Below are positions 52,479 through 61,225 of a DNA stretch of 64,000 bases, one piece after another. The notes beneath the pieces are model-generated. The model was not told the DNA's origin, searched no databases, and saw only the letters and a program-made list of their open reading frames with translations. How positions within the stretch are numbered: position 1 is the stretch's first letter; every line of letters starts with the position of its first letter. The DNA lies in NCBI GenBank assembly GCA_963662575.1, contig OY759723.1, positions 4,216,001 to 4,280,000 on the forward strand. Reading direction: 5' to 3'. The DNA is from Bin5 sp963662575 (GTDB lineage: Bacteria > Chloroflexota > Anaerolineae > Caldilineales > Caldilineaceae). The position numbers and the translations under genes were made by a program.

Positions 52479-54281
52479 TCAGCTGTCGGCGCTGACGCTG
52501 CTGACGCTGCTGACGCTGCTGACGTCGCTCAGAACCGGTGACGGCGTAGGTGTGTCAGGCGACGGCGTAGGTGTGTCAGGTGACGGCGTAGGTGTTTCAG
52601 GCGACGGCGTTGGTGTGTAAGGTGACGGCGTTGGTGTGTAAGGTGACGGCGTTGGTGTGTCAGGTGACGGCGTTGGTGTGTCAGGTGACGGCGTAGGCGT
52701 GTCGATGCCGTCGCTGTCGGTGCCGTCGTTGTCGGTCGGCGTGGGCGTGTCGATGCCGTCACTGTCGGTGCCGTCGTTGTCGGTCGGCGTGGGCGTGTCG
52801 ATGCCGTCACTGTCGGTGCCGTCGTTGTCGGTGGTGAGCGGCGTTGGTGTGTCGATGCCGTCATAGTCGGTGTACGGCGTGCTCACCCCGTCGTTGTCGG
52901 TGGTGAACGGCGTGTCGATACCATCGTTGTCGGTCACCGGTGTATCTCTCCCATCGTAATCCGTAGCCGGCGTGGTGTATCCGTCGTTGTCGGTGGTGAG
53001 CGGCGTTGGCGTGTCGATGCCGTCGTAGTCGGTGTACGGCGTGCTCACACCGTCGTTGTCGGTGGTGAACGGCGTGTCGATACCATCGTTGTCGGTCACC
53101 GGTGTATCTCTCCCATCGTAATCGGTAGCCGGCGTGGTGTATCCGTCGTTGTCGGTGGTGAGCGGCGTTGCCGTGTCAATGCCGTCGTAGTCGGTGTATG
53201 GCGTGCTCACTCCGTCGTTGTCTGTGGTTAGCGGCGTGTCGACACCATCATGGGAGGTCGTAGGTGTATCGATTCCATCGTAATCCGTTTGCGGCGTGTC
53301 AAATCCGTCGTTATCGGTAGCCGGCGTGTCGTAACCATCGTTGTCGGTGAACGGAGTCACGTCGACAACGTTTTGGACGGCCCTAACTAAGACTTCAGAT
53401 GTATTAGACTCAATAGTCTCCGACCATGGGCCGAAGTCTCCCGAACCATTTACCGGCCGGACGGTGAAATAATATTTCAGCCCAGCTGTTGCTCCCTCAT
53501 AGGTGTAACTCGTACTCGTCAGATTGTTACCGCCGATCTGCTGCCAACCAGTCGCCTCGTCCCACCACACCCAAAGCTCATAGCGAACTGCTCCCGAAAT
53601 GGTGTTCCAGCTTAACCCCACTTCGCCGTCTGCCGGGGTTGCCGACAGCACAGGAGCTCCCTCCGCAGGCTGCCAGGGGGCCACAGCCGCACGCACATTG
53701 TCTGTCCATTCGCTCGCCTCTCCCTCTGCATTCACGGCTCGAATTGCGTAAAAGTAGACGGTGTCTGCCACAAGATCTGAATGCGTATACGTCGTGCCGG
53801 TCAGGCTGTCTCCGCCAATCTGACGCCAGTTGTTTTTGCTATCCCACACCCAGAGCTCATATCGATGCGCGTTTGCCACCGGGTCCCAGCTCAACTCCAC
53901 CTGGTTCCCAGTCACTTCTGCTCTCAACGCAGGAACTCTTGGTCTGTCGTCGCCATCGTAGTCGGTATAGGGCGTATCTACACCATCGTCATCGGTGGAA
54001 ATAGGTGTGTCGACACCGTCGTTATCGGTCATCGGCGTGTCGATACCATCATAATCGGTCGCCGGCGTATCGTAGCCGTCATTGTCGGTTGGCGGAGGGG
54101 TGTCGGCGTCGTCGTCCTCGCCGCCGTCGTCATCTTCCACATCATGCGTTGTCCGGTTTATAAACGCAACGGGGTCAGTCTTGTCGCCATTACCATAGGC
54201 CAGGACTGTACCTACCCCGCGCGAGCCCAGTGCAATTGCAAGCAGGAGCGTGCCAAAGTACCGAAGGAGTTTGTACATCAT
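52479..54281 (-). CDS. Secreted FN3 protein with DxDG-rich tandem repeats
   Basis: 600 residues: signal peptide (LLRYFGTLLLAIALGSRGVG), a first short block of repeats such as TDNDGVDTP and TDYDGIDTP, two fibronectin type III domains (about residues 120-200 and 210-295, each with YELWVW), a second large repeat block to about residue 530, then a PTPSPDT heptad tract and a Ser/Val tail. The Asp/Gly spacing (DxDGxD) resembles calcium-binding loops. No sortase or TM anchor. A GGAGG ribosome binding site precedes the ATG. Likely an extracellular adhesion or matrix protein, inferred. Confidence 0.78.
   Translation of the reverse strand: MMYKLLRYFGTLLLAIALGSRGVGTVLAYGNGDKTDPVAFINRTTHDVEDDDGGEDDDADTPPPTDNDGYDTPATDYDGIDTPMTDNDGVDTPISTDDDGVDTPYTDYDGDDRPRVPALRAEVTGNQVELSWDPVANAHRYELWVWDSKNNWRQIGGDSLTGTTYTHSDLVADTVYFYAIRAVNAEGEASEWTDNVRAAVAPWQPAEGAPVLSATPADGEVGLSWNTISGAVRYELWVWWDEATGWQQIGGNNLTSTSYTYEGATAGLKYYFTVRPVNGSGDFGPWSETIESNTSEVLVRAVQNVVDVTPFTDNDGYDTPATDNDGFDTPQTDYDGIDTPTTSHDGVDTPLTTDNDGVSTPYTDYDGIDTATPLTTDNDGYTTPATDYDGRDTPVTDNDGIDTPFTTDNDGVSTPYTDYDGIDTPTPLTTDNDGYTTPATDYDGRDTPVTDNDGIDTPFTTDNDGVSTPYTDYDGIDTPTPLTTDNDGTDSDGIDTPTPTDNDGTDSDGIDTPTPTDNDGTDSDGIDTPTPSPDTPTPSPDTPTPSPYTPTPSPYTPTPSPETPTPSPDTPTPSPDTPTPSPVLSDVSSVSSVSSVSADS
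52540..53360. repeat. Nested tandem repeats in the FN3 protein gene
   Basis: Three repeat levels are visible: a 21-bp unit coding PTPSPDT (about seven copies, 52540-52700), a 48-bp unit coding TDNDGTDSDGIDTPTP (about three copies, 52690-52830) and a longer unit of about 165 bp (two near-identical copies, about 52840-53170). Near identity at the DNA level suggests recent duplication. Confidence 0.8.
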
Positions 54282-54654
54282 GTGCCTCCAATGTCAAACA
54301 CGGTAGTTTATCACCATGCCTGATCAGGATCTGTCCGTTCGACCAAACTACCCCATGAACTGGAACCAGAGATGCGGGCGTTCAGCATGAGAATGCATTC
54401 CTTTCATGGAGCGCAATTGGATGCCGGGATAACAGGTCTGCAAAGTCATGTTCGCAGACAGTCGCTGAAGATGTCAGCATATGGTGAGCGTGGGCAAGGC
54501 CGCCATTTTCTGAATACCGGTAACCCAGATTCTTGCTTTGCCTTGACGACATTCGCTGACCGTGCTGCGCATGACGCAGGACGGCATCCGACGATATAAG
54601 CAATCTTACAGGAAAATCATTCAGGAAATGTGAAGGACCTGTTGCGATGCTGTG
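54282..54654. other. Intergenic region between FN3 gene and histidine kinase
   Basis: 373 bases holding the promoter region of the FN3 gene; the phased motif at 54620-54635 lies near its right end, about 340 bases from the start codon, immediately beyond the kinase stop codon. No small gene supported. Confidence 0.4.
54620..54635 (-). promoter_or_regulatory. Phased CTTCA/CTGAA motif upstream of the FN3 gene
   Basis: On the minus strand CTTCA and CTGAA begin 11 bp apart with a T-rich spacer, matching the spacing and spacer of the site upstream of the response regulator gene (56829-56855). Confidence 0.4.
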
Positions 54655-56013
54655 TTAAATTGTGGATTTGGGAAGTTGGACTGTAAATCGTGTGCCCTTG
54701 CCAGGGGTTGACTCGGCAAGAATTGCGCCATCGTGGGCCTCGACGATCGCTTTGGCTATGGCCAAACCGAGTCCGGACTGTGCCTGCCCGTCGCGATGGC
54801 GAGACCTGTCTACCTTGTAGAAACGGTCGAAGATATTCCTGAGTTCATCGGGGGCGATGCCTGTGCCTGAATCGGTCACGTGCAGGGTAACTGTACCATC
54901 CTGGTTGGCCCCGCTGAGGACTATTTCGCCCTGCGAAGTGAACCGCAGAGCATTTGCAACCAGATTGTTGAGCACCTGCGTCATTCGTTCCACATCAACA
55001 GCAACGGAAGGCAGCGTGTCGGGTGCATCCACGCGCAGCATAATGTCCTTCTGGCGTGCCGACACAACATGCGCCAAACCAGCCCGTTCCAGCAGAGCTT
55101 TGGGATCGATGACGCGGCGATCAAGCGTCAACTCGCCGGCATCCGCCAAGGAAAGCGTGCGCAGATCCTCCACCAGGTGCTGGATGTGGACCACTTCCAG
55201 GTGGAGGAGATCGTACAGCTCCTGGCCGCCCTGAATAGTAGTGTCGCAGAGACCTTCAGTATATCCCCGCAAAATGGTCAGCGGCGTTCGCAGGTCGTGG
55301 GCAATGTCGGCGGTCATCTGACGGCGCAGACGGCTGGCCTCGGCCAGATCTTTGCTCATCCTGTTAAATGATGCTGCCAGCTTTCCGATCTCATCCTGGG
55401 TGTGCACATCGACCTGCTTGCCAAGTTGGCCGGCCGCCATCTCTTCTGTGGCTGTGGTGAGATCACGTAGAGGACGCGTTAGGGCGCGCGAGAGCAGAAC
55501 GCCCAGAGCCAAGGCCAGAAATGCTGCGATTACGGCGGCCAGCACTGTCGCCTGACTCACACTGTAGAGAAAGAAGCTCTCAGGGGAGAAGCCGGGCAGA
55601 CCCTCTTCAGGAATGAGAAGGTTCCCGAGATAGGCGGTTCCGACTAGCTCGTTGTCATGAATGACGCTAATGCCTTCACCTAATTCAAACGAGTCTGCAT
55701 CGCGTTCCCTCTGGCCCGGATCGGGCGAATAAATGATTTTTTGACTGCTGTCGGCCAGTACGACAAGCTGGCTCAGAAAACTCAGTGAAGGTTCATTGTT
55801 CAACCACTGTTCGATCCCCTCCCAGCTGTAATCGTGTTCCTCGTAGAACCCCAACAGCAGCACGGCCACGACGGAGTTGTCGCTCTGCTGGGAGACGAAT
55901 CTGTCGAATTCCAGGCGCGTTCGCTGGGCGCTTATAATTGCGACGAGCAGAGCGCCAGAGACGCCTACTGCGAGAATCGCCAATGTCAACTTTACAGCCA
56001 GGGAACGGATCAT
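54655..56013 (-). CDS. Sensor histidine kinase (BaeS-like)
   Basis: 452 residues: TM1 about 7-27, a 120-residue outer sensor region, TM2 about 155-177, HAMP, HisKA with DIAHDLRTPLTIL, HATPase with NNLVANALRF, DSGTGIAPDE and SGLGLAIAKAI. The layout resembles envelope-stress kinases. It begins immediately after the TAA of the response regulator gene, so the pair is translationally coupled. Signal unknown. Confidence 0.92.
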   Translation of the reverse strand: MIRSLAVKLTLAILAVGVSGALLVAIISAQRTRLEFDRFVSQQSDNSVVAVLLLGFYEEHDYSWEGIEQWLNNEPSLSFLSQLVVLADSSQKIIYSPDPGQRERDADSFELGEGISVIHDNELVGTAYLGNLLIPEEGLPGFSPESFFLYSVSQATVLAAVIAAFLALALGVLLSRALTRPLRDLTTATEEMAAGQLGKQVDVHTQDEIGKLAASFNRMSKDLAEASRLRRQMTADIAHDLRTPLTILRGYTEGLCDTTIQGGQELYDLLHLEVVHIQHLVEDLRTLSLADAGELTLDRRVIDPKALLERAGLAHVVSARQKDIMLRVDAPDTLPSVAVDVERMTQVLNNLVANALRFTSQGEIVLSGANQDGTVTLHVTDSGTGIAPDELRNIFDRFYKVDRSRHRDGQAQSGLGLAIAKAIVEAHDGAILAESTPGKGTRFTVQLPKSTI

Positions 56014-56703
56014 TTATGTTGTCTCCGCGGCAAATCGGTAACCCATGCCATATACGGTCTGAATAAAGCGCGGTTTGCTCGGAACGAGTTCGATCTTTGT
56101 TCGCAGATTGCGAATGTGAACGTCGATGGTTCGCTCGTAGCCTTCGTAGGCGTCGCCGCTTACCGATTCCAACAGATCGAGGCGGGAAAATGCCCTTCCA
56201 GGTGACAGCATGAAAGTTTCCAGCAGGTCGAATTCGGAAGGAGTAAGTGCGACCGGATGGCCGCTGACGTTGACAGTACGCCCGGCGCGGTCAAGGGTTA
56301 TCTCTCCAACGCGAAGTATCTCTGGCAGTTGTGACGGCTGTCCCGCTCTTCTGAGCACTGCACGCACACGTGCGATTAGCTCCTGAATGCCAAAAGGCTT
56401 AGTGACATAGTCGTCGGCGCCAAGCTCCAGACCAGCGACTTTGTCGCTTTCCTCCATTTTTGCAGTGAGAATGATGATAGGTGAATCAGACTCCTGCCTG
56501 TAGAGCCGAATGAAATCATAGCCCCCCATCTGCGGCATCATCAGGTCAAGGAGCACCAAGTCCGGCTTCTCAAAACGCGCAACGAATAGCGCATCGCGCC
56601 CGTTCGCCGCTTCGACGACGCGATATCCCTCCCGCTCCAAATACAGGCGCACCATATCGCGCAGGTTCACTTCATCGTCGATGACCAGGATCGTTTGGGA
56701 CAC
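56014..56703 (-). CDS. OmpR-family response regulator
   Basis: 229 residues: receiver with VIDDEVNLR, phospho-acceptor Asp in LLDLMMPQMGG and YVTKPF lysine, then a winged-helix domain ending VYGMGYRFAAE. First gene of the second two-component operon. A CTTCA array 125-150 bases upstream may be its own binding site. Confidence 0.92.
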   Translation of the reverse strand: MSQTILVIDDEVNLRDMVRLYLEREGYRVVEAANGRDALFVARFEKPDLVLLDLMMPQMGGYDFIRLYRQESDSPIIILTAKMEESDKVAGLELGADDYVTKPFGIQELIARVRAVLRRAGQPSQLPEILRVGEITLDRAGRTVNVSGHPVALTPSEFDLLETFMLSPGRAFSRLDLLESVSGDAYEGYERTIDVHIRNLRTKIELVPSKPRFIQTVYGMGYRFAAETT

Positions 56704-56828
56704 GAGATCTCTTCCCCCACCACTGCTGAGAAGTCGAATTGGGAGGAGCCGGCTGGGTTGGCCTTCAGTTCGTTTTCAGCCCGCCCAAAGCGCTGTTCAA
56801 TCTTCAGTCCTATTTTCGCACAGAATTG

Positions 56829-56855
56829 TTCAGAAATTATGAAGGAATGCTGAAG
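56829..56855 (-). promoter_or_regulatory. Phased CTTCA/CTTCA/CTGAA array upstream of the response regulator
   Basis: Plus-strand TTCAG, TGAAG and TGAAG begin at 56829, 56840 and 56851, exactly 11 bp apart; read on the minus strand they are CTTCA, CTTCA and CTGAA. Eleven-bp phased repeats are typical OmpR-family sites, so autoregulation is plausible. Confidence 0.45.
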
Positions 56856-56920
56856 ATCCGGCAAAACGATTTCTGACGTCATTGGCGAAGTCGCCCTCGT
56901 CGGCTCATGCCTGTCTGCCG

Positions 56921-57030
56921 CCCATCTGGGGGGTCGCCCTTCGGCCCTCCCTTGTGCGGGGCGACAGACTCATCAACGCCCCCCTTCCAAAGCCGGTCAC
57001 GTCAGCGCCGCAACGTTCACTCGCTGCTAA
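56921..57030 (-). repeat. Interspersed repeat, decayed copy C
   Basis: The reverse complement contains TTTGGAAGGGGGGCGTTG, CCCCGCACAAGGGAGGG and CCGAAGG in the same order as copies A and B. The first hairpin no longer pairs, so this copy looks degenerate. Confidence 0.6.
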
Positions 57031-57283
57031 CATGTACGCACCTTCCTCTTGTCCCTTGCAGTTCCCGCGGCCGTCCTTAGCACCGAGCGACTGGCCCCGC
57101 AGCGGCCCCTCACAAGCCCGTCCTGCAAGCACAGCTGCTCGACCGCGGCGCGTATGTGGGCGAATTTCGGCTGTGGTACAATGCTGGCTGAGCATGGGAA
57201 AGACACTCGTCCTGGAAGGCAAGAGAGTGTTGGCCCATCTAGAACCCATTGCTATCATCCGAACAATGAAAGGGAGTGAAGAC

Positions 57284-57751
57284 ATGTCTCAAGTGGGCAT
57301 CGGTATACACCGACACATCCGCTCTTCGATACATACGGCAGTTGAAAGCCTTTCCGCCAAGCAACTACTGGCAATGCCGCCGGGATTCGACAACAACATT
57401 GCCTGGAATCTGGGACACCTTGTGGTCGTTTTGCCGCGACTGGTGTACCGCCCCAGCGGTCTTCCCCTGCCTGTCGCCGAGGCTATGGTCCCGCTGTACT
57501 TGCCAAACACGTCACCGGCAGACTGGGAAACCGAGCCGGATGCCGAGGCGTTACCGGCGATGCTGATGTCCCAATTGGAACAGCTGGAGGCCGACTACGC
57601 CGGCGGTCGCTTCAGTGAGAACGGTTTTAGCCAATTCACGACGGGTTCGGGCATGACGCTGTCGGACATTGACGGCGCGCTTGTCTTCAACACCTACCAT
57701 GAGGCGCAGCATTTCGGCTTCATCCAGGCTCTGATCAACATAGTGGGCTGA
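57284..57751 (+). CDS. DinB-like four-helix protein
   Basis: 155 residues of the DinB/YfiT-like fold: N-terminal helix, WNLGHLVVVLPRL with one His and the terminal NTYHEAQHFGFIQALI with two more, the metal-binding triad of the family. DinB-like proteins are thiol transferases or metal-dependent hydrolases; function here unknown. The ATG at 57284 has AGGGAG 7 bases upstream, which decides the start against a longer open frame. Confidence 0.8.
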   Translation: MSQVGIGIHRHIRSSIHTAVESLSAKQLLAMPPGFDNNIAWNLGHLVVVLPRLVYRPSGLPLPVAEAMVPLYLPNTSPADWETEPDAEALPAMLMSQLEQLEADYAGGRFSENGFSQFTTGSGMTLSDIDGALVFNTYHEAQHFGFIQALINIVG

Positions 57752-57756
57752 ACTGA

Positions 57757-59031
57757 ATGACTGAAGTCGTCGTAGTCAGTGCAGTGCGCACGCCGATAGG
57801 CAGGATTCGCGGCGCGCTGGCTTCGGTACGGCCGGATGACCTGGCGGCGTTGGTTGTCCGCGAGGCAGTGTCGCGGGCAGGAATAGAGCCAGACGAGATT
57901 GAGGAAGTCTACTTCGGCTGCGCCAATCAAGCTGGCGAAGACAACCGCAATGTCGCACGCATGGCCGCGCTGCTGGCAGGTCTGCCGCAGGAGGTGGCGG
58001 CCGTAACCGTGAACCGACTGTGCGCCAGCGGTCTGACCGCGGTCAACCAGGCTGCACGGGCGATTCTGTGCGGCGAAGGCGAAATCTTCGTTGCAGGCGG
58101 CGTGGAGAGCATGACACGCGCGCCCTATTCGCTGGCCAAGAATCCAACCGGCTTTGGCCCTTCGGGCAACGTTACAGGCTATGATACGACTATCGGCTGG
58201 CGCTTTCCCAATCCGGCCCTGGAGGCGATTTTCCCTCTGGAGGCGATGGGAGAGACGGCCGAGAACATCTACGATCTGAGCTGTGCCTCCGAAATTTCAG
58301 GCGGCGAGATCAGCCGCGCGGAGCAGGACCGCTTCGCGTTGCAGAGCCAAGAACGGGCCGTCCGCGCGATCGATGAAAAGCGCTTCAGCAACGAAATCGT
58401 GCCCGTAGAGATCCCGCAGAGGAGGGGCGAATCCGTTGTTGTGAATACTGACGAGCATCCGCGCTACACGAAGACGGACGACGGCTACCAGCTTGCGACC
58501 AGCATCGAGGCACTAGGCAAGCTGAGGCCGGCCTTTCGCCAGGGCGGTACGGTGACAGCGGGCAATTCCAGCGGGCTGAATGACGGCGCGTGTGCGTTGG
58601 TCTTGATGTCTCGAAGCAGAGCAGATGCCCTGGGAATCCAACCCCTAGCGCGCTGGGTTGCCTCGGCCGCGGCAGGCGTCGATCCCCGCGTGATGGGGCT
58701 GGGACCAGTTTCCGCCGCGCGCAAAGCACTTGTGCGGTCGGGGTTATCGATCGAAGAGATCGATCTGGTTGAAATCAATGAGGCCTTCGCGGTGCAGACG
58801 CTGGCAGTTTTGCGGGAGATGGCGTTGAGCGAAGCGATCACGAATGTAAACGGCGGCGCAATTGCGCTGGGGCATCCCCTTGGTTGTTCCGGCGCCCGCA
58901 TTCTGACGACGCTGATTCACGAAATGCAGCGCAGGGCCGAGGCGGGGGAGACTTGCCGCTTCGGCCTGGCAACTTTGTGCGTGGGCGTGGGCCAGGGTGA
59001 GGCGACTGTGGTGGAGAGGGTAGACCCGTGA
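57757..59031 (+). CDS. pcaF: Thiolase, 3-oxoadipyl-CoA thiolase type
   Basis: 424 residues. Nucleophile Cys89 in NRLCASGL, the EINEAFA His/Asn region and the second Cys in GHPLGCSGAR are all present. The segment YDTTIGWRFPNP around residues 143-154 is characteristic of beta-ketoadipyl-CoA thiolases (PcaF), which split 3-oxoadipyl-CoA into succinyl-CoA and acetyl-CoA. Its stop overlaps the start of the CoA-transferase gene, which supports a beta-ketoadipate role; a general acetyl-CoA acetyltransferase is the alternative. Confidence 0.85.
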   Translation: MTEVVVVSAVRTPIGRIRGALASVRPDDLAALVVREAVSRAGIEPDEIEEVYFGCANQAGEDNRNVARMAALLAGLPQEVAAVTVNRLCASGLTAVNQAARAILCGEGEIFVAGGVESMTRAPYSLAKNPTGFGPSGNVTGYDTTIGWRFPNPALEAIFPLEAMGETAENIYDLSCASEISGGEISRAEQDRFALQSQERAVRAIDEKRFSNEIVPVEIPQRRGESVVVNTDEHPRYTKTDDGYQLATSIEALGKLRPAFRQGGTVTAGNSSGLNDGACALVLMSRSRADALGIQPLARWVASAAAGVDPRVMGLGPVSAARKALVRSGLSIEEIDLVEINEAFAVQTLAVLREMALSEAITNVNGGAIALGHPLGCSGARILTTLIHEMQRRAEAGETCRFGLATLCVGVGQGEATVVERVDP

Positions 59032-60374
59032 AGCAGGTACCGATCATCACGCCAACCAAAGCGGCGGCTCTTGTCAGGTCAGGGGACACGATCCTGGTAG
59101 GCGGGTTTGGCATGACCGGGAATCCTACGCAGATATTGCACGCTCTGGCTGAGACCGAGGTGTGCGATCTGACCTATATCGCCAATAATGTTGGCGAGCC
59201 GGGCCTGGGCGGGGGGCGGTTGCTGCGAAACGGCCAGATCAGGAAAGCGATCGGCTCGTTTTTCACGAGCAATCCAGAAGCGGTAGCGGCAGCACAGACG
59301 GGCGCTATCGAGTTCGAGGTAATGCCGCAAGGCACTATGGTCGAAGCGATTCGCGCCGGCGGCGCTGGGTTGGGCGGTTTCTTTACGCCGACGGCCGCGG
59401 GAACTGTCTTGGGCAAAGGACGGGAGACAAAGTGTATTGACGGACGCGAGCATGTCTTTCAACCTGCATTGCGGGCGAATGTCGCACTAATCCGGGCGTG
59501 GAGTGCGGATACTACGGGTAACCTTGCTTACCGCATGACCGAGCAAAACTTTAACCGCGCGATGGCTACGGCTGCGGACCTTGTCATCGCCGAGATCGAG
59601 GAGTGCGTCCCCGCCGGCGAGCTGCCCCCGGAGGGGATACATACGCCTGGCTGCTACGTGGACTACCTGGTACCGGTAAAGACCGCGGAGGCTGATCTGG
59701 GTTCTTCGGCGTCGATCGCAGACAGTGGAAAGAAAGCAGACGACGTGCGCATGAAGTTGGCGCGGCGGGCCCTGGCTGAATTGAAACCGGGAGACATTGT
59801 CAATCTTGGCGTCGGAATTCCGACGCTCGTCGCCGACCTGATCACGCCGCAGCACGAAATCATTTTGCATACCGAGAACGGCATGTTGGGGGTGGGACCG
59901 GCGCCGGAGAGCGGCGGCGCGATGGAATTCCCGATTAACGCCAGCAAGATTCCGGTGACTGCGCTGCCGGGCAGCAGTTATTTCGACAGCGCAGATTCCT
60001 TTGCCATGATCCGCGGCGGACATGTGGACGCGGCGATCATGGGCGGCCTGCAGGTTGACGAACAGGCCAATCTAGCCAACTGGGCTGCGCCCGGGAGACC
60101 GTTGCTTGGGGTAGGCGGGGCCATGGATCTGGCATCTGGCGCAAAGCGTCTGATCGTAACCATGACCCACGCCAGTCGGGACGGGAGTTCCAAGATCGTG
60201 CCCGAGTGTACGTTACCTCTTACAGCCGTTGGATCAGTTGATGTGATAATCACCGACCTGGCCGTTTTTCGATTCTGCGAAGGGCGCCTGACACTGACTG
60301 AAATGATGGAGGGAGCCTCTTTGGAGGAGGTCCGGTCCAGGACGACGGCGAAATTTGAGACCGCGCTCGGGTGA
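59028..60374 (+). CDS. Fused 3-oxoacid (3-oxoadipate) CoA-transferase, A and B subunits
   Basis: 448 residues: an A-type half (about 1-225; GFGMTGNP, IANNVGEPGLGGG) joined to a B-type half (about 238-448; LGVGIPTLVAD, with catalytic Glu in HTENGMLGVG). Bacterial PcaIJ/AtoDA are usually two proteins; a single chain is like mammalian SCOT. It would activate 3-oxoadipate with CoA from succinyl-CoA, feeding the thiolase encoded just upstream, with which it overlaps by 4 bases (GTGA). Acetoacetate is an alternative substrate. Confidence 0.88.
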   Translation: MKQVPIITPTKAAALVRSGDTILVGGFGMTGNPTQILHALAETEVCDLTYIANNVGEPGLGGGRLLRNGQIRKAIGSFFTSNPEAVAAAQTGAIEFEVMPQGTMVEAIRAGGAGLGGFFTPTAAGTVLGKGRETKCIDGREHVFQPALRANVALIRAWSADTTGNLAYRMTEQNFNRAMATAADLVIAEIEECVPAGELPPEGIHTPGCYVDYLVPVKTAEADLGSSASIADSGKKADDVRMKLARRALAELKPGDIVNLGVGIPTLVADLITPQHEIILHTENGMLGVGPAPESGGAMEFPINASKIPVTALPGSSYFDSADSFAMIRGGHVDAAIMGGLQVDEQANLANWAAPGRPLLGVGGAMDLASGAKRLIVTMTHASRDGSSKIVPECTLPLTAVGSVDVIITDLAVFRFCEGRLTLTEMMEGASLEEVRSRTTAKFETALG

Positions 60375-60439
60375 TGAATGTATTTGGCTGACGCCAGTCA
60401 CATCAACCATTACTTTGAAATACTACAAAGGAACTGCAA

Positions 60440-61198
60440 GTGAAGTCAACGTTTTTCACTTTGCTGACGGCGGGGGCGGTAGTTCTGTTCCTGGCCGGGT
60501 GTGAGCCAGTTTCGGAATCAGTAAACCATAGGACGGATGATGCCCAAGCTGGGATCGCACAAAGCGCCGCCACTACCCGCCAAACAGAGTCTAGCGGTCA
60601 GGCGGAGGATACCGTCCAGGAGTTCCCGATCACGGTGGATTACTTCACTCCATCACAGACCGTGGGGCCATTCTATCCGGTTCATAAGCCGGTAGACCGG
60701 GACAACGACCTCTTCGTTTTGGAGGGTGCTGCGGACAGGCCCGCAGGTGAGATTTTGGCATTTGGCGGTTCGTTGTACGACAGCTCCGGGATGCCGGTGG
60801 CTGGGGCCGTGATCGAGATCTGGCAGACGGACGACAGCGGAATCTACTTGCATCCTGGAGACGCGAACAGTTCGCAAAGGGACGTAAACTTTCAGTCCTA
60901 TGGTGAGGCGCTGACCGGTGAAAAAGGTGGCTACAGTTTCAGGACGATCATGCCCGGTGGCTACGATCCCCGTCCCCGGCATATCCATGCTAAAGTTCAG
61001 ATGGATGGGCGCGAACTTTTGACGACGCAGTTCTACTTCAGTAACGACCCCGAAGCTTCCCTTGACCGTATCTTCGCGGGAGCAGGAGAGGAAGTAAGTG
61101 CTCTGATCATGGAGCTCGAAGAAGGGTTCGACGCTGACGGCAATCCAGCGCTCATCGGCACGCGCGATATAATCCTGCGTACAAATCTATCAGAATAG
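60440..61198 (+). CDS. Secreted lipoprotein intradiol ring-cleavage dioxygenase
   Basis: 252 residues. A lipoprotein signal (FLAGC, Cys21) and a 45-residue polar linker lead to an intradiol dioxygenase domain from about residue 68 (TVGPFYP). The non-heme Fe(III) ligands are identifiable by pattern: Tyr136 (SGIYLHP), Tyr175 (PGGYDPRP), His181 and His183 (RHIH). It should cleave catechol-type rings between the two hydroxyls outside the membrane. Located 65 bases after the CoA-transferase gene, suggesting joint aromatic breakdown, though the cycloisomerase steps are missing here. Confidence 0.85.
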   Translation: MKSTFFTLLTAGAVVLFLAGCEPVSESVNHRTDDAQAGIAQSAATTRQTESSGQAEDTVQEFPITVDYFTPSQTVGPFYPVHKPVDRDNDLFVLEGAADRPAGEILAFGGSLYDSSGMPVAGAVIEIWQTDDSGIYLHPGDANSSQRDVNFQSYGEALTGEKGGYSFRTIMPGGYDPRPRHIHAKVQMDGRELLTTQFYFSNDPEASLDRIFAGAGEEVSALIMELEEGFDADGNPALIGTRDIILRTNLSE

Positions 61199-61225
61199 TG
61201 GAACGCAGCCAGGGAGATGGATGAC

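Larger units (their letters stand above)
56704..57283. other. Intergenic region with phased motif and repeat copy C
   Basis: 580 bases. Contains the candidate regulatory motif at 56829-56855 and the decayed repeat at 56921-57030. A frame runs through from 56882 into the DinB-like gene, but its first 134 residues are Pro/Ser/Arg-rich and come from the repeat, so it is not counted as coding. Confidence 0.5.

Noticed and set aside
52540..53360. Regular short repeats that could suggest a CRISPR array
   Set aside because: The units are contiguous or nested without unique spacers and stay in frame with a long secreted protein; no cas genes are present.
56882..57283. N-terminal extension of the DinB-like protein
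   Set aside because: The added sequence is repeat-derived and low complexity; a good ribosome binding site and the family length favour the start at 57284.
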